Of a DNA stretch of 44,512 nucleotides, positions 33,472 to 42,180 are shown one piece after another. How positions within the stretch are numbered: position 1 is the first letter of the stretch; each line of letters starts with the position of its first letter. A program made the translations under genes and the position numbers. The notes beneath the pieces are model-generated. The model ran no database searches and was not told the DNA's origin. It saw only the letters and a list, made by a program, of their open reading frames with translations. The DNA lies in assembly GCA_043755595.1 (NCBI GenBank), contig JAYUSQ010000192.1:1-44512 (forward strand). Reading direction: 5' to 3'. The stretch comes from VFZP01 sp043755595 (GTDB taxonomy: Bacteria > Acidobacteriota > Terriglobia > Bryobacterales > Bryobacteraceae).

Positions 33472-34067
33472 GTCAGAATGACGCGGCGGCCTTCGATGCG
33501 GTAACGCCCGGCCAATACAATCGCGATCGCCTCACTGTAGATGCGGTGCTCGGCCGCGAGAATACGCGCTGACAGCGATTCGGTGGTGTCGCCGTTTTCC
33601 ATGGGCACCGCTTCCTGCAGGAGGATCGGGCCGTGATCGAGTTTCTCATCCACGAAATGAACGGTGCAGCCGGAGATTCGCGCGCCGTAGTCGAAGGCCT
33701 GATGTTGCGCGTCAAGGCCCGGGAAGGCCGGCAGAAGCGAAGGGTGAATGTTGAGAATACGGAGCGGGAATTCCCTGACGAAGGCGGCGCTGAGCAGGCG
33801 CATATAACCAGCCAGGCAGACCAATTCCACTTTGCGCTTGTGTAACTCGAAGATAACTTGCCGGTCATAGGCCTCGCGCTCCAGGCCCTTCGATGGCAGG
33901 CAGATAGCGGGGATCCCCAAGCGCCGCGCCGACTCGAGTCCGCCGGCTTCGGGCTTGTTCGCAATGACGGTCGCGATTTCGGCGTCGAGCGTGCCGGAGG
34001 CAATGTTATTAGCGATGGCGGCGAAGTTCGAGCCTCGGCCCGAGAGGAGAATTCCGATCCGGCGCAT
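33468..34067 (-). CDS. purN: Phosphoribosylglycinamide formyltransferase PurN
   Basis: Transfers a formyl group from 10-formyltetrahydrofolate to GAR in purine synthesis. 199 residues with the catalytic set Asn106, His108 (LNIHPSLLPAFPG) and Asp144 (DEKLDHGP), and the GRGSN phosphate loop near residue 10. Full family length. It starts 2 nt after the purM stop, the usual purM-purN order. Confidence 0.96.
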   Translation of the reverse strand: MRRIGILLSGRGSNFAAIANNIASGTLDAEIATVIANKPEAGGLESARRLGIPAICLPSKGLEREAYDRQVIFELHKRKVELVCLAGYMRLLSAAFVREFPLRILNIHPSLLPAFPGLDAQHQAFDYGARISGCTVHFVDEKLDHGPILLQEAVPMENGDTTESLSARILAAEHRIYSEAIAIVLAGRYRIEGRRVILT

Positions 34068-34069
34068 GA

Positions 34070-35122
34070 CTAACTCAGATACTCCACACGATTCTTTCGC
34101 TTAGACGTTAACTTGACTACCTGCCCGATTTGCCAGAACGGTTCCTTGGCCTTCTTCAGCGCCTTAGCCGCTTCGCTTGCCTTCTTAGCCGGGATAGCTA
34201 GAATCATGCCGACGCCGAGATTGAACGTGCGGCGCCAGTCGTCAACCGGCACGTTGCCGATTGAACGCATGACCTCGAACACGGCGGGGACCTGCCACGT
34301 GCGGGTGTCGATCTCGGCACCTAGTCCTTCGGGCAACATGCGAGGCGTATTGTCGGTGATGCCGCCGCCGGTGATATGCGCCGCTCCGCCCAGCCAGCCC
34401 TTGTCGCGCAATAAGCGGATCGGGCGTGCGTAACTGCGGTGTATCTTGAGTAACTCATCACCGACGGTGCAACCTAACTCGGGAAGGCTGGTGTCTACTT
34501 TGTGTCCGGCCACTTCGAAGAACAGCTTGCGCGCCAGTGAATAGCCGTTGGTGTGAAGTCCGGTGGATGGAAACGCGAAGAGCACGTCGCCCGCGCGAAT
34601 CTTCTCGCCCGTGAGCAAACCCTTGCGCTCGACGGCTCCAACGATGAAACCGGCCACGTCATATTCGCCTTCGGCGTAGAGGCCGGGCATCTCGGCTGTT
34701 TCGCCGCCGATCAGGGCACAGCCGTTCGCTTTGCATCCGCGCGCGAGACCTTCGACAACCTCGGCCATCACGTCCGCGGATAGTTTGCCGGTGGCGAAAT
34801 AGTCGAGAAAAAACAGCGGCTCGGCGCCCTGCACCATGATGTCGTTGACACAGTGGTTCACCAGATCTTCACCGATCGTATTGTGCCGGTTCGCCAGGAA
34901 TGCTACCTTCAACTTTGTGCCGACTCCGTCGGCCGACGAAATCAGCACCGGACGTTTCCAGCCCTGTAGATCGAACGCGGCCCCGAAGCTGCCAATACCC
35001 GTAAGCACGCTCTTACTAAAGGTTCCGCGCGCCAGGCGCTTGATGCGGCTGACGGCGCGATTGCCTTCTTCGATGCTGACGCCTGCGTCGCGATAGGATA
35101 ACGAGGGTTTGTGAGGAGCCAT
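34070..35122 (-). CDS. purM: Phosphoribosylformylglycinamidine cyclo-ligase PurM
   Basis: ATP-dependent closure of the imidazole ring to AIR in purine synthesis. 350 residues from the ATG at 35122, chosen as the family start (MAPHKPSLSYRDAGVSIEEGN). Signatures present: SSADGVGTKLKVA, NDIMVQGAEPLFFLDYFATGKL, LIGGETAEMPG and HITGGGITDN. First gene of the operon purM-purN-lipoprotein. Its start codon overlaps that of the divergent amidohydrolase. Confidence 0.96.
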   Translation of the reverse strand: MAPHKPSLSYRDAGVSIEEGNRAVSRIKRLARGTFSKSVLTGIGSFGAAFDLQGWKRPVLISSADGVGTKLKVAFLANRHNTIGEDLVNHCVNDIMVQGAEPLFFLDYFATGKLSADVMAEVVEGLARGCKANGCALIGGETAEMPGLYAEGEYDVAGFIVGAVERKGLLTGEKIRAGDVLFAFPSTGLHTNGYSLARKLFFEVAGHKVDTSLPELGCTVGDELLKIHRSYARPIRLLRDKGWLGGAAHITGGGITDNTPRMLPEGLGAEIDTRTWQVPAVFEVMRSIGNVPVDDWRRTFNLGVGMILAIPAKKASEAAKALKKAKEPFWQIGQVVKLTSKRKNRVEYLS

Positions 35123-36374
35123 GTTTGAAATGCGAACTACCATGATAGCGGCAACCTTTGGGTTGGCCTGGTGTCATGCCGCTGCGTTGCCGGTGATCGC
35201 GATCCGCAACGCGACGGTGCATCCAGCGTCGGGGCCGGCCATTGAAAAGGCTACTGTCGTCGTGAGGAACGGCCTGATTGAAGCGGTGGGCGCGAACGTC
35301 GGGCCGCCTGCCGATGCGTGGCTGATCGAGTCGCCGGGACTTCATGTTTATCCGGGCTTGACCGACGCCCTTTCCACTTGGGGAATGGCGGCCCGGAGCG
35401 CCGAGGCTGGGCAGTCAAATACCAGTTGGGTGCATGCCCAGGATCTGGTGAATCCAGCGGATCGATCGATTGCGTCCGCGCGGAACGGCGGTTTTACGAC
35501 GGCTGTCGTGTTCCCGTCAACCGGGATTTTCGGCGGGCAGGGCGCGGTGATGAATCTGGCGGGCGAGAAGCCGGGCCAGATGATGGTCGCCGGTTCGGTT
35601 GGGATGCATTTGGCATTTACCTTGAGCGGAGGGAACAAATTTCCGGCGTCGCTGATGGGCGCGATCGCGCATATCCGCCAGACCTACTTGGATGCCGACG
35701 CTTATCGCGCGGAGACGACATGGTATCAACTGAATCCACAGGGAGTGCGGAGGCCGGAGTATGATCGCGCCCTGGCAGGAGTGCTCGAATCGCCGCGCGT
35801 TTTGTTACCGGCAGTCTGGGCGAAAGAGATCGATCGGATGCTCTTGTTCGGGGCCGAGCTGAAACGCCCGGTGGTGTTGTATGGTGGGCACGACGCGGCG
35901 CGCATGGCGGATAGGCTGGCGAAAGCGAAGACGCCAGTGCTGATCAGCTTGAAATGGCCGGAGCGCGATCGCGAAGCGGATCCCGAAACCGATGAGGCGA
36001 TGCGGTTGTTGGAATTGCGGGATCAGGCTCCTGCGGCGCCGGCCGCACTGTTGAAGGCTGGGGTGAAGTTTGCGTTCTATTCAGGTGGTGTGGAGCGGCC
36101 CGCCGATCTGCGGGCAGCCGTGAAGAAGGCGATCGACGCCGGTCTCGATCGCGAGGCCGCCGTGCGGGCGCTGACGCTTTCGACGGCTGAGATCTTTGGC
36201 GTGAGTGACCGGATGGGATCGATCGAGCCGGGTAAGATCGGGAACCTTACGGTGACGGGCGGCGATCTGTTTCAAACCGGCACGAAGGTGAAATTCGTCT
36301 TGATCGACGGCGTGAAGTACGAGCCGATACCGGAGGTGGCGCCGCCGTCGCCTCGTGGTGAGGGGGCAAGGTAG
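35121..36374 (+). CDS. Amidohydrolase-family pseudoenzyme, first of three
   Basis: 417 residues with an amidohydrolase outline: IRNATVHPASGPAIEKATVVVRNG, VYPGLTDALSTW where the family has PGxIDxHxH, and a terminal VSDRMGSIEPGKIGNLTVTGGDLF. Both histidines of the HxH metal motif are missing, and no later metal histidines are placed to replace them, so hydrolysis is not expected. A signal peptide (TTMIAATFGLAWCHAAA) starts inside, so ATG 35130 or 35142 may be used instead of 35121. It is tandem with two relatives; the middle one keeps its ligands. It is divergent from purM with overlapping start codons (CATG at 35120-35123). Confidence 0.8.
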   Translation: MFEMRTTMIAATFGLAWCHAAALPVIAIRNATVHPASGPAIEKATVVVRNGLIEAVGANVGPPADAWLIESPGLHVYPGLTDALSTWGMAARSAEAGQSNTSWVHAQDLVNPADRSIASARNGGFTTAVVFPSTGIFGGQGAVMNLAGEKPGQMMVAGSVGMHLAFTLSGGNKFPASLMGAIAHIRQTYLDADAYRAETTWYQLNPQGVRRPEYDRALAGVLESPRVLLPAVWAKEIDRMLLFGAELKRPVVLYGGHDAARMADRLAKAKTPVLISLKWPERDREADPETDEAMRLLELRDQAPAAPAALLKAGVKFAFYSGGVERPADLRAAVKKAIDAGLDREAAVRALTLSTAEIFGVSDRMGSIEPGKIGNLTVTGGDLFQTGTKVKFVLIDGVKYEPIPEVAPPSPRGEGAR

Positions 36375-36377
36375 GAA

Positions 36378-37673
36378 ATGCGATATTCGATCCTGTTTTT
36401 AGGCGCCGTCGCTTGGGGCAGTGCGGCTGACTTAGTCATTCAGAACGCGAAGATTCTGACGGTTGCTAATGGCCGAATCGACGGTGCGATTCTGATTCGG
36501 GACGGCAAGATCGCCGAAGTGGCGGCGAAAGTTCTGGTTCCGCAGGGCGCGGAGATTCTCGATGCTGGTGGGATGTATGTGATGCCGGGGATTATCGATT
36601 GCCATTCGCATCTGGCGGCTGAGTCGATCAACGAAGGCAGTGTCTCAGTGTCGTCGATGGTCGGAATCGAGGATGTTTTGGATCCCGGCGATATCGCGAT
36701 CTATCGCGCTTTGGCTGGTGGAACTACCACGGCTAACGTGCTGCATGGGAGCGCCAACTCGATCGGCGGGAAGTGCCAGGTGATCAAAATGCGCTGGGGC
36801 AAAAATGCGGCGGGGCTGAAGTTTGAGGGCGCTAAGCCCGGTATCAAGTTTGCCTTGGGCGAGAATCCAAAGCGGCGCGGGCAACAGGCTGCGGCGCCTG
36901 GCGTCACTTCTCGTTATCCGGCGACCCGGATGGGCGTCGAGGACGTGATTCGCGAGGCGTTTCTTGAAGCCAAGCAGTATCAGGCGGAGAGGAAGACGGC
37001 GTCACCGCCCCGGCGCAACCTGAAGTTAGAGCCATTAGTGGAGGTCTTGGAAGGCAAGCGGCAGGTACACGCGCATTGTTACCGGGCCGACGAAATTCTC
37101 ATGCTGATTCGCGTGGCTGATGAGATGGGCTTCAAGATTCGGACGTTTCAGCACGTGCTGGAGGGCTACAAAGTGGCCAAGGAAATCGCGGCGCACGGCG
37201 GCGGCGCTTCGACGTTTAGCGATTGGTGGTCTTACAAGGTCGAGGCGTTCGATGCGACGCCTTACAACGCGGCGATTATGCATAAGAAGGGCGTCGTTGT
37301 TTCAGTCAATTCCGATTCCGATGAGTTAATCCGCCATCTGAACAACGAAGCGGCCAAGACGATGAAGTATGGCGGCCTGACGGAAGATGAGGCGCTGGCG
37401 ATGGTCACCATCAATCCTGCGAAGCAGCTTGAGATCGAGTCGCGCGTGGGTTCGATCGAGGTGGGGAAAGATGCGGATCTGGCGATGTTCGACGCGCATC
37501 CACTGTCGAACTATGGCAAGGTGCAGAAGGTATTCATCGATGGGCAACTTTATTTCGACCGGCAGAAGGATCTGGCGCAGCGAGCCGAGCGCGAGGTGAA
37601 GAAGAAGGCGCTGCTCGACAAGGCGAAGCGTGAGCGGGAGCAGGATCGGACGCCCCCACGCAGGACCGAGTAA
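36378..37673 (+). CDS. Secreted amidohydrolase, catalytic member of the trio
   Basis: 431 residues with signal peptide (MRYSILFLGAVAWGSAA) and the classic composite-domain amidohydrolase fold. Metal ligands: His76 and His78 with Asp74 (GIIDCHSHL), His231/His233 (VHAHCYRADE), His259 (FQHVLEGY) and Asp313 or Asp315 (SVNSDSDEL). Positions 156-165 read IKFALGENPK, a signature I associate with imidazolonepropionase-like amidohydrolases, where the Lys can be a metal ligand. The C-terminal 40 residues are highly charged. The substrate is probably an amide or peptide outside the cytoplasm. 3 nt after the previous gene, 1 nt before the next. Confidence 0.87.
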   Translation: MRYSILFLGAVAWGSAADLVIQNAKILTVANGRIDGAILIRDGKIAEVAAKVLVPQGAEILDAGGMYVMPGIIDCHSHLAAESINEGSVSVSSMVGIEDVLDPGDIAIYRALAGGTTTANVLHGSANSIGGKCQVIKMRWGKNAAGLKFEGAKPGIKFALGENPKRRGQQAAAPGVTSRYPATRMGVEDVIREAFLEAKQYQAERKTASPPRRNLKLEPLVEVLEGKRQVHAHCYRADEILMLIRVADEMGFKIRTFQHVLEGYKVAKEIAAHGGGASTFSDWWSYKVEAFDATPYNAAIMHKKGVVVSVNSDSDELIRHLNNEAAKTMKYGGLTEDEALAMVTINPAKQLEIESRVGSIEVGKDADLAMFDAHPLSNYGKVQKVFIDGQLYFDRQKDLAQRAEREVKKKALLDKAKREREQDRTPPRRTE

Positions 37674-37674
37674 C

Positions 37675-38955
37675 ATGCTGAAGCGATCTGTTTGGCTTTG
37701 CGCGGTGGTTAGTTCGGCGATGCTGGGTGAGACGTTTCTCATCAAGGATGTGGCGTTGCACCCGGTGACGGGGCCCGATGTGCCAGTAACTTCAGTGTTA
37801 GTGCGCGATGGGCTGGTGGCGGAGATCGCACTGAAGATTGCCGCGGCAAAAGGCGTGAAAGTGATCGAGGGCAAGGGGCTGCACCTTTATCCAGGAATGA
37901 TTAACTCGGCGACTACTTTGGGAATGGCCGAGATCGGGGCGGTGAGGGAGACGAACGATGTCGCCGAGTTGGGCGACTTCAATCCGCAATTGCGGTCGTT
38001 GATTGCGGTGAATCCCTCGAGTGAACATATTCCGGTGGCGCGCGCCAATGGGATCACCTCGGCTATCGCTCTGCCTAATGGCGGAATCATTGCGGGCCAA
38101 GCGGGCTTGATGCATCTTGATGGCTGGACGTGGGAAGAGATGGACGTCAAGCGCTCGGCGGCGATGCATTTGCGCTTTCCGGTTTTGACTACGACGGGTA
38201 CGCCGGCGGTGGGTGGGCGGCCAGTTGGGGCCCGTCCGAGCTTTGCCGAGGCCAAGCGCCGGCATGAAGAGATGTTGTCGAAGCTGCGGCTCTTCTTTGA
38301 AGACGCTCGGCGGTATCAGAAGGCGAAGGCTGGAACCGGAACTCCCGGGTTGGTGGTGGATCGTAAGTTTGAGGCGATGTTGCCGGTGTTGGAGGGCAGA
38401 CAACAAGTAATGGTGACGGCGGCGCGCAACCGGACGATCTCCGAGGCGCTTGAGTTTGCCAAGCGCGAAAACATCAAGATCGTGCTGGCCGGTTGCCGTG
38501 AATTCACGCCGGAGTTACTCAAGGAGATCAAGGCACATAACATCGCGGTGATTCTCCCGGAGACTCTGGCGCTGCCGCTTGACGAGGACGATCCTTATGA
38601 CGCGATCTACTCTCTGCCGGCTGAATTGCATCGCGCGGGGATTCTGTTTGCGTTCGCGACGTTCGATTCTTCGGCGGCGCGCAACTTGCCGTATCAGGCG
38701 GCGGCGAGCGTGCCGTTTGGCTTGGAGCGGGAGGATGCCTTGAAGGCAGTGACGATCAACGCGGCGAAGATCTGGGGCGTCGACGATAAGATCGGGTCCG
38801 TGGAGAAGGGCAAGTGGGCTGACTTGGTGTTGGCCGACGGGGATCTGCTGGAGACCCGGACGCAGATCAAGATGATGTGGATTCGAGGGAAGGCTGTCGA
38901 TTTGGAGACACGGCATACGAAGCTATCGGACCGCTATTCGGCGCGGCCGAATTGA
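37675..38955 (+). CDS. Amidohydrolase-family pseudoenzyme, third of three
   Basis: 426 residues, ATG at 37675 right after the preceding stop. Signal peptide MLKRSVWLCAVVSSAMLGE. Same fold outline as the middle gene: VLVRDGLVAEIALKI, YPGMINSATTLGM in place of PGIIDCHSH, VMVTAARNRTISEAL in place of VHAHCYRADEI, and IVLAGCREF in place of FQHVLE. All metal histidines are replaced, so it cannot be a metal-dependent hydrolase. The terminal KIGSVEKGKWADLVLADGDL is intact, indicating a folded protein under selection. A structural or regulatory partner role is inferred. Confidence 0.82.
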   Translation: MLKRSVWLCAVVSSAMLGETFLIKDVALHPVTGPDVPVTSVLVRDGLVAEIALKIAAAKGVKVIEGKGLHLYPGMINSATTLGMAEIGAVRETNDVAELGDFNPQLRSLIAVNPSSEHIPVARANGITSAIALPNGGIIAGQAGLMHLDGWTWEEMDVKRSAAMHLRFPVLTTTGTPAVGGRPVGARPSFAEAKRRHEEMLSKLRLFFEDARRYQKAKAGTGTPGLVVDRKFEAMLPVLEGRQQVMVTAARNRTISEALEFAKRENIKIVLAGCREFTPELLKEIKAHNIAVILPETLALPLDEDDPYDAIYSLPAELHRAGILFAFATFDSSAARNLPYQAAASVPFGLEREDALKAVTINAAKIWGVDDKIGSVEKGKWADLVLADGDLLETRTQIKMMWIRGKAVDLETRHTKLSDRYSARPN

Positions 38956-38964
38956 TGATGCTGG

Positions 38965-38993
38965 TTGACAGAATGGCTTCTCGGGCCTATAGT
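38965..38993 (+). promoter_or_regulatory. Near-consensus sigma70 promoter of the RES toxin locus
   Basis: TTGACA (38965-38970) is a perfect -35 box, and TATAGT (38988-38993) is one mismatch from the -10 consensus, with exactly 17 bp between them. Transcription should start near 39000, 10 nt before the antitoxin ATG. This is the strongest promoter I see in the window. Autorepression by the antitoxin would be expected at it. Confidence 0.8.
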
Positions 38994-39009
38994 GTAATTA
39001 GGCAACCAA

Positions 39010-39692
39010 ATGGCGAAAGTAAGGCGAAACTTTACTACAGTTCTCGAACGTGATCAGCTTGAGCCGGGACCGCCGGAAGTTCCCGCTTGGCTGAATCGCG
39101 TTCAAGCGGGCCTGCGCGATGTGCCAGTCGATTCCGCACGGAACATCTTTCTTGAACGCGCATTTGAGGCCGTGGTGCAAATCACTAAGATGTTACCACC
39201 CAAATCGCTGGAACAGACTGCGGCGGCCGGCAGCAATGTGATGGTACTTTTCCGGGCTTGCAGAGTCCGGAAATTTTGCCCGAGCTGGAACGGATCGAGC
39301 CCCTTGCCTCTCCTTATATGAGGGGCTGGCAAGCGCAACAGGACCTTCTGAAGCAAGCCGGCGGCACCTTGTCGTCCGAACAACTCGCGCAAGTTCTCGG
39401 TCTCAGCCGCCAGGCTGTGGACAAACGGCGTCAAGCCGGAAAGCTCATTGCGATTCCACGGGGCCAACACCGCTTTGTGTACCCGGCGTGCCAGCTTGCC
39501 GAACAAGGCGGAACCCTACCGGGATTAGAGGAAATGTTGTCGGAACTCGGCGATCGCGATGGTTGGATGCAGTTGTCACTCTCTCCTAACATCGATCTTG
39601 ATTCGGACTCACCTCTTGACGTACTTCGGGCTGGTAAAGTGGAGGCGGTCCTTGAAGCTGCGGTGCGATTCGGCGAGCAGGGAGCATTGTAA
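39010..39692 (+). pseudogene. ParS/MbcA-Xre type antitoxin, frameshifted
   Basis: The first frame (ATG 39010) encodes VPAWLNRVQAGLRDVP and a helical stretch ending in AAAGSNVMVLFRA. The homologous continuation LQSPEILPELERIEP lies in the next frame, so one base is missing near 39254-39260 (CGGGCTTG). The second frame runs to 39692 with a helix-turn-helix core (TLSSEQLAQVLGLSRQAVDKRRQAGKL), RFVYPACQL and the C-terminal SPNIDLDSDSPLDVLRAGKVEAVLEAA of ParS-type antitoxins. The HTH and toxin-binding parts could still be made from an internal start (ATG near 39318). It stops at the toxin's start codon. Confidence 0.78.
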
Positions 39693-40382
39693 GTGGAGGG
39701 TGGCCGAGTTGGCCCGCTGCCCGCGCCTTGGTTAGGGTTAGCGGGAACGCGGTTGCCGCTCATTGAGCGTGGCGGTCCATGGTTTCGCACTCACTCGTTG
39801 AATCGATCCCCTTACTACTTTGGCAGAGCGATCCGGTATCGCTTCGACGATCTGCTGGGCGAGTTCGGAGTCCTGTATGCCGCGGCTGACCGCCATGGGG
39901 CTTTCATTGAGACATTCGGTCAACTCGCCATTCGCCCGGATCGCCTCCCCAGGCCGGTTTCCAGTCAGGAGTTAGCCCGGAAAGCGCTGAGCGAGTTCCG
40001 ATCCGAAAAGCCTTTGCGGTTAGTGGATCTCACCGGCCCCGGTTTGGCGCGCCTCGGGGCGGACGCCCGCCTATTTGCTGGAGAACACGGCCCTGCCCGT
40101 GATTGGTCTCGCGCCTTGCGATGCCACCCGGAGAAAGTGGATGGCATATACTATCCGGTCCGGCACGATCCTTCTCGAGTGGCAATAGCAGTGTTTAACG
40201 AAGCTACGGTTTGGACCGACCTTTCACGCCAGACTTGGATATCCTTGGGCGCGACCTTGCGGGATATTCTCGATCACTACGGGTTTGCGCTGATCGATGG
40301 GCACCAGCGCCGGCTTCGGTGCCCAAGGGGCCCAAACAAGCGACGTTGTTCTAGCGGTGGGCTTTCAGCGTGTCCGAATTAG
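39693..40382 (+). CDS. RES-domain toxin (NAD+-consuming)
   Basis: 229 residues, GTG start abutting the antitoxin stop. RES-domain features: WFRTH (Arg32), the FGxxxRYRFDDLLGEFGVLYAAADRHGAFIETFG segment (Tyr62, Glu73 region), LVDLTGPGLARLGADARLFAGEH, YPVRHDPSRVAIAVFNEA. Known RES toxins degrade NAD+ by phosphorolysis or hydrolysis and are neutralised by the partner ParS antitoxin. The frame is intact throughout, although the antitoxin is not, which is unusual if the toxin is active. Confidence 0.85.
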   Translation: MEGGRVGPLPAPWLGLAGTRLPLIERGGPWFRTHSLNRSPYYFGRAIRYRFDDLLGEFGVLYAAADRHGAFIETFGQLAIRPDRLPRPVSSQELARKALSEFRSEKPLRLVDLTGPGLARLGADARLFAGEHGPARDWSRALRCHPEKVDGIYYPVRHDPSRVAIAVFNEATVWTDLSRQTWISLGATLRDILDHYGFALIDGHQRRLRCPRGPNKRRCSSGGLSACPN

Positions 40383-40403
40383 GATTGAGGCGATAATAGA
40401 TTC

Positions 40404-41042
40404 ATGGCCGCTGTTGCGACACTGCCGAAGGCTGAGCAGCTCGTTATTCTCGAAGACGTGAGTTGGGAGACATATGAGCGGCTGCTGGCCGAGAATAATC
40501 CCGGTCGAGGGAAGCGTTTCACTTATGACAACGGGACGTTGCAAATCATGGTTCTTTCCTTTAGGCACGAAAATCCGAATCGGCAGCTAGCGGCGATTGT
40601 CGAATTGGTGGCGATGGAATGGGAACTGGATATCGTTTTGGGCGGGTCTGTGACGATCAAGCGCCCGGATCTGTACAAGGGATTCGAGCCCGACTCTTCT
40701 TTTTATGTGCGCAACGGGGCCGCCGTGCGGGGCAAGGATTTGGATTTTACCGTTGATCCGCCGCCGGATTTGGCGATCGAAATCGATATCAGTAGCGACT
40801 CGATGAACAAGTTTCCGATCTTCGCCGCTGTGGGCGTACAGGAAGTGTGGCGCTACCGCGATGGTCGCGTGACGATTCACCTGCTGCGTGCTGGCCGGTA
40901 TGTGGAAGCGGCGATGAGCGAGGCCATGGCTCCGCTCACCGGAGACTTGCTCACTGCATTTCTCGCGGCCGGCCTGGAACAGAAACGCCCACAATGGATT
41001 CGCGGCTTGCGCGAGTGGGCTCGTTCCGCTACCAGATCGTAG
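40404..41042 (+). CDS. Uma2 family (DUF820) restriction-endonuclease-like protein
   Basis: 212 residues. The Uma2 core is present: SWETYERLLAE, FTYDNGTLQIM, GFEPDSSFYVRN with the acidic residue, DLAIEIDISSDSMNKF and VQEVWRYRDGRVTIHLL. The fold is PD-(D/E)xK-like, with Asp of GFEPD and the EID of DLAIEID as plausible metal ligands. A physiological role is not established for the family; it is abundant in accessory DNA of cyanobacteria and acidobacteria. Its 3' end overlaps the convergent enolase gene by 14 bp. Confidence 0.85.
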   Translation: MAAVATLPKAEQLVILEDVSWETYERLLAENNPGRGKRFTYDNGTLQIMVLSFRHENPNRQLAAIVELVAMEWELDIVLGGSVTIKRPDLYKGFEPDSSFYVRNGAAVRGKDLDFTVDPPPDLAIEIDISSDSMNKFPIFAAVGVQEVWRYRDGRVTIHLLRAGRYVEAAMSEAMAPLTGDLLTAFLAAGLEQKRPQWIRGLREWARSATRS

Positions 41043-42174
41043 CTACGGCCGGCGCGCCATTCACGAAGGCACTTCGATTCAGATCGTAACCGAATCCCGA
41101 AGACGTGGGAATTGTCAGCAAGCCGCCAACGGGACGCGGGTCATCGGTCAAGACCCAGGATTTCGCTTCGCCCCGATAGATATCCAGGAACTCGGCGTAT
41201 GGCGTCATTTCCGGCCCGAGTGAACTCAGGAAATGATACGTCGCGCTGCCCGTGCCGTGGCAAATCAGCTTCAATCCGGCAGCCTTGGCGAGCGCGGCAA
41301 TCTTGCGCAACCCCGTGGGGCCGCCCGCGCGATAGATATCGGGTTGCACAAGATCCACGCAGCCATCGCCGATCAACCGGCGGAAGCCTTCGAGCGTGTA
41401 TTCGTGTTCGCCGCCCGATACCATTGTGTTGACCCGGCGGCGAATCTCGGCGTAGGCGCGATAGTCATCCGGCAGCACGGGCTCTTCGAGCCAGGCGATG
41501 TTATATTTCTCCAGACGCCCATACATTCGGAGCGTGTAAGTGACATCCCAGGCCATGTAGATGTCGAGCGCGAGAAAACCATCCGGCCCCAGCATGTCGC
41601 GGGCGCGGGCGATGGCGTCCTCATTGGCTCGCATGCCGGCCTCGCCGTGAGCGGGTCCATACGGAACTGCCATCTTCATGTCTTTAATGCCGAACTCGGC
41701 GAGGGCCGACGGATCGTTGCCGGTGTAATAGACGCGGAGCTGATTGCGGGCGGCTCCACCGAGTAAGTGAGAGACTGGGCGGCCGAGTAACTTACCCTGC
41801 GCATCCCAGAGCGCGATGTCGATGCCTGACAGCGCAGCTTGCGTGAGTCCGCCACGGCCATAGAAAATCGATGCGCGGTAGAGTTGCTCCTGAATCAATT
41901 CCGTTTCGAAAACCCCGCGGCCCACCACCAAGTCCCGCATCTGCTCATCTATCGCCGCCGCAACAGCCGAACCCTTGCCACCGCCCGCGAAGCCGTAACC
42001 TCGCGTGCCATCTTCAAGCTCGATTTCAATCACCGCCGCCGACATCGTGCGAAACCACGATGACCGGCGCTCCCAATACTCCGGGTAGATCGACATCGGA
42101 TTGGCGATGACCGATTCAGTGAGCCAGGACGGCGCCATGCGGGCGACGTGGCAATGGAGGGCGCGAATCTTCAT
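41029..42174 (-). CDS. Enolase-superfamily enzyme, L-rhamnonate dehydratase-like
   Basis: 381 residues of the mandelate racemase/muconate lactonising fold. Metal ligands Asp204 (LALDIYMAW), Glu230 (WLEEPVLPDD) and Glu256 (SGGEHEYT), with the Asp279-His306 dyad (QPDIYRAGG and CHGTGSA) acting as base. The capping-domain segments (GRGGLTQAALSGIDIALWDAQGKLLGRPV, GIKDMKMAVPYGP) and the YAEFLD end match rhamnonate dehydratase, which converts L-rhamnonate to 2-keto-3-deoxyrhamnonate. Related acid-sugar dehydratases are an alternative. Co-transcribed with the SUMF1-DUF1080 gene 6 nt upstream. Confidence 0.85.
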   Translation of the reverse strand: MKIRALHCHVARMAPSWLTESVIANPMSIYPEYWERRSSWFRTMSAAVIEIELEDGTRGYGFAGGGKGSAVAAAIDEQMRDLVVGRGVFETELIQEQLYRASIFYGRGGLTQAALSGIDIALWDAQGKLLGRPVSHLLGGAARNQLRVYYTGNDPSALAEFGIKDMKMAVPYGPAHGEAGMRANEDAIARARDMLGPDGFLALDIYMAWDVTYTLRMYGRLEKYNIAWLEEPVLPDDYRAYAEIRRRVNTMVSGGEHEYTLEGFRRLIGDGCVDLVQPDIYRAGGPTGLRKIAALAKAAGLKLICHGTGSATYHFLSSLGPEMTPYAEFLDIYRGEAKSWVLTDDPRPVGGLLTIPTSSGFGYDLNRSAFVNGAPAVATIW

Positions 42175-42180
42175 AAGCGG

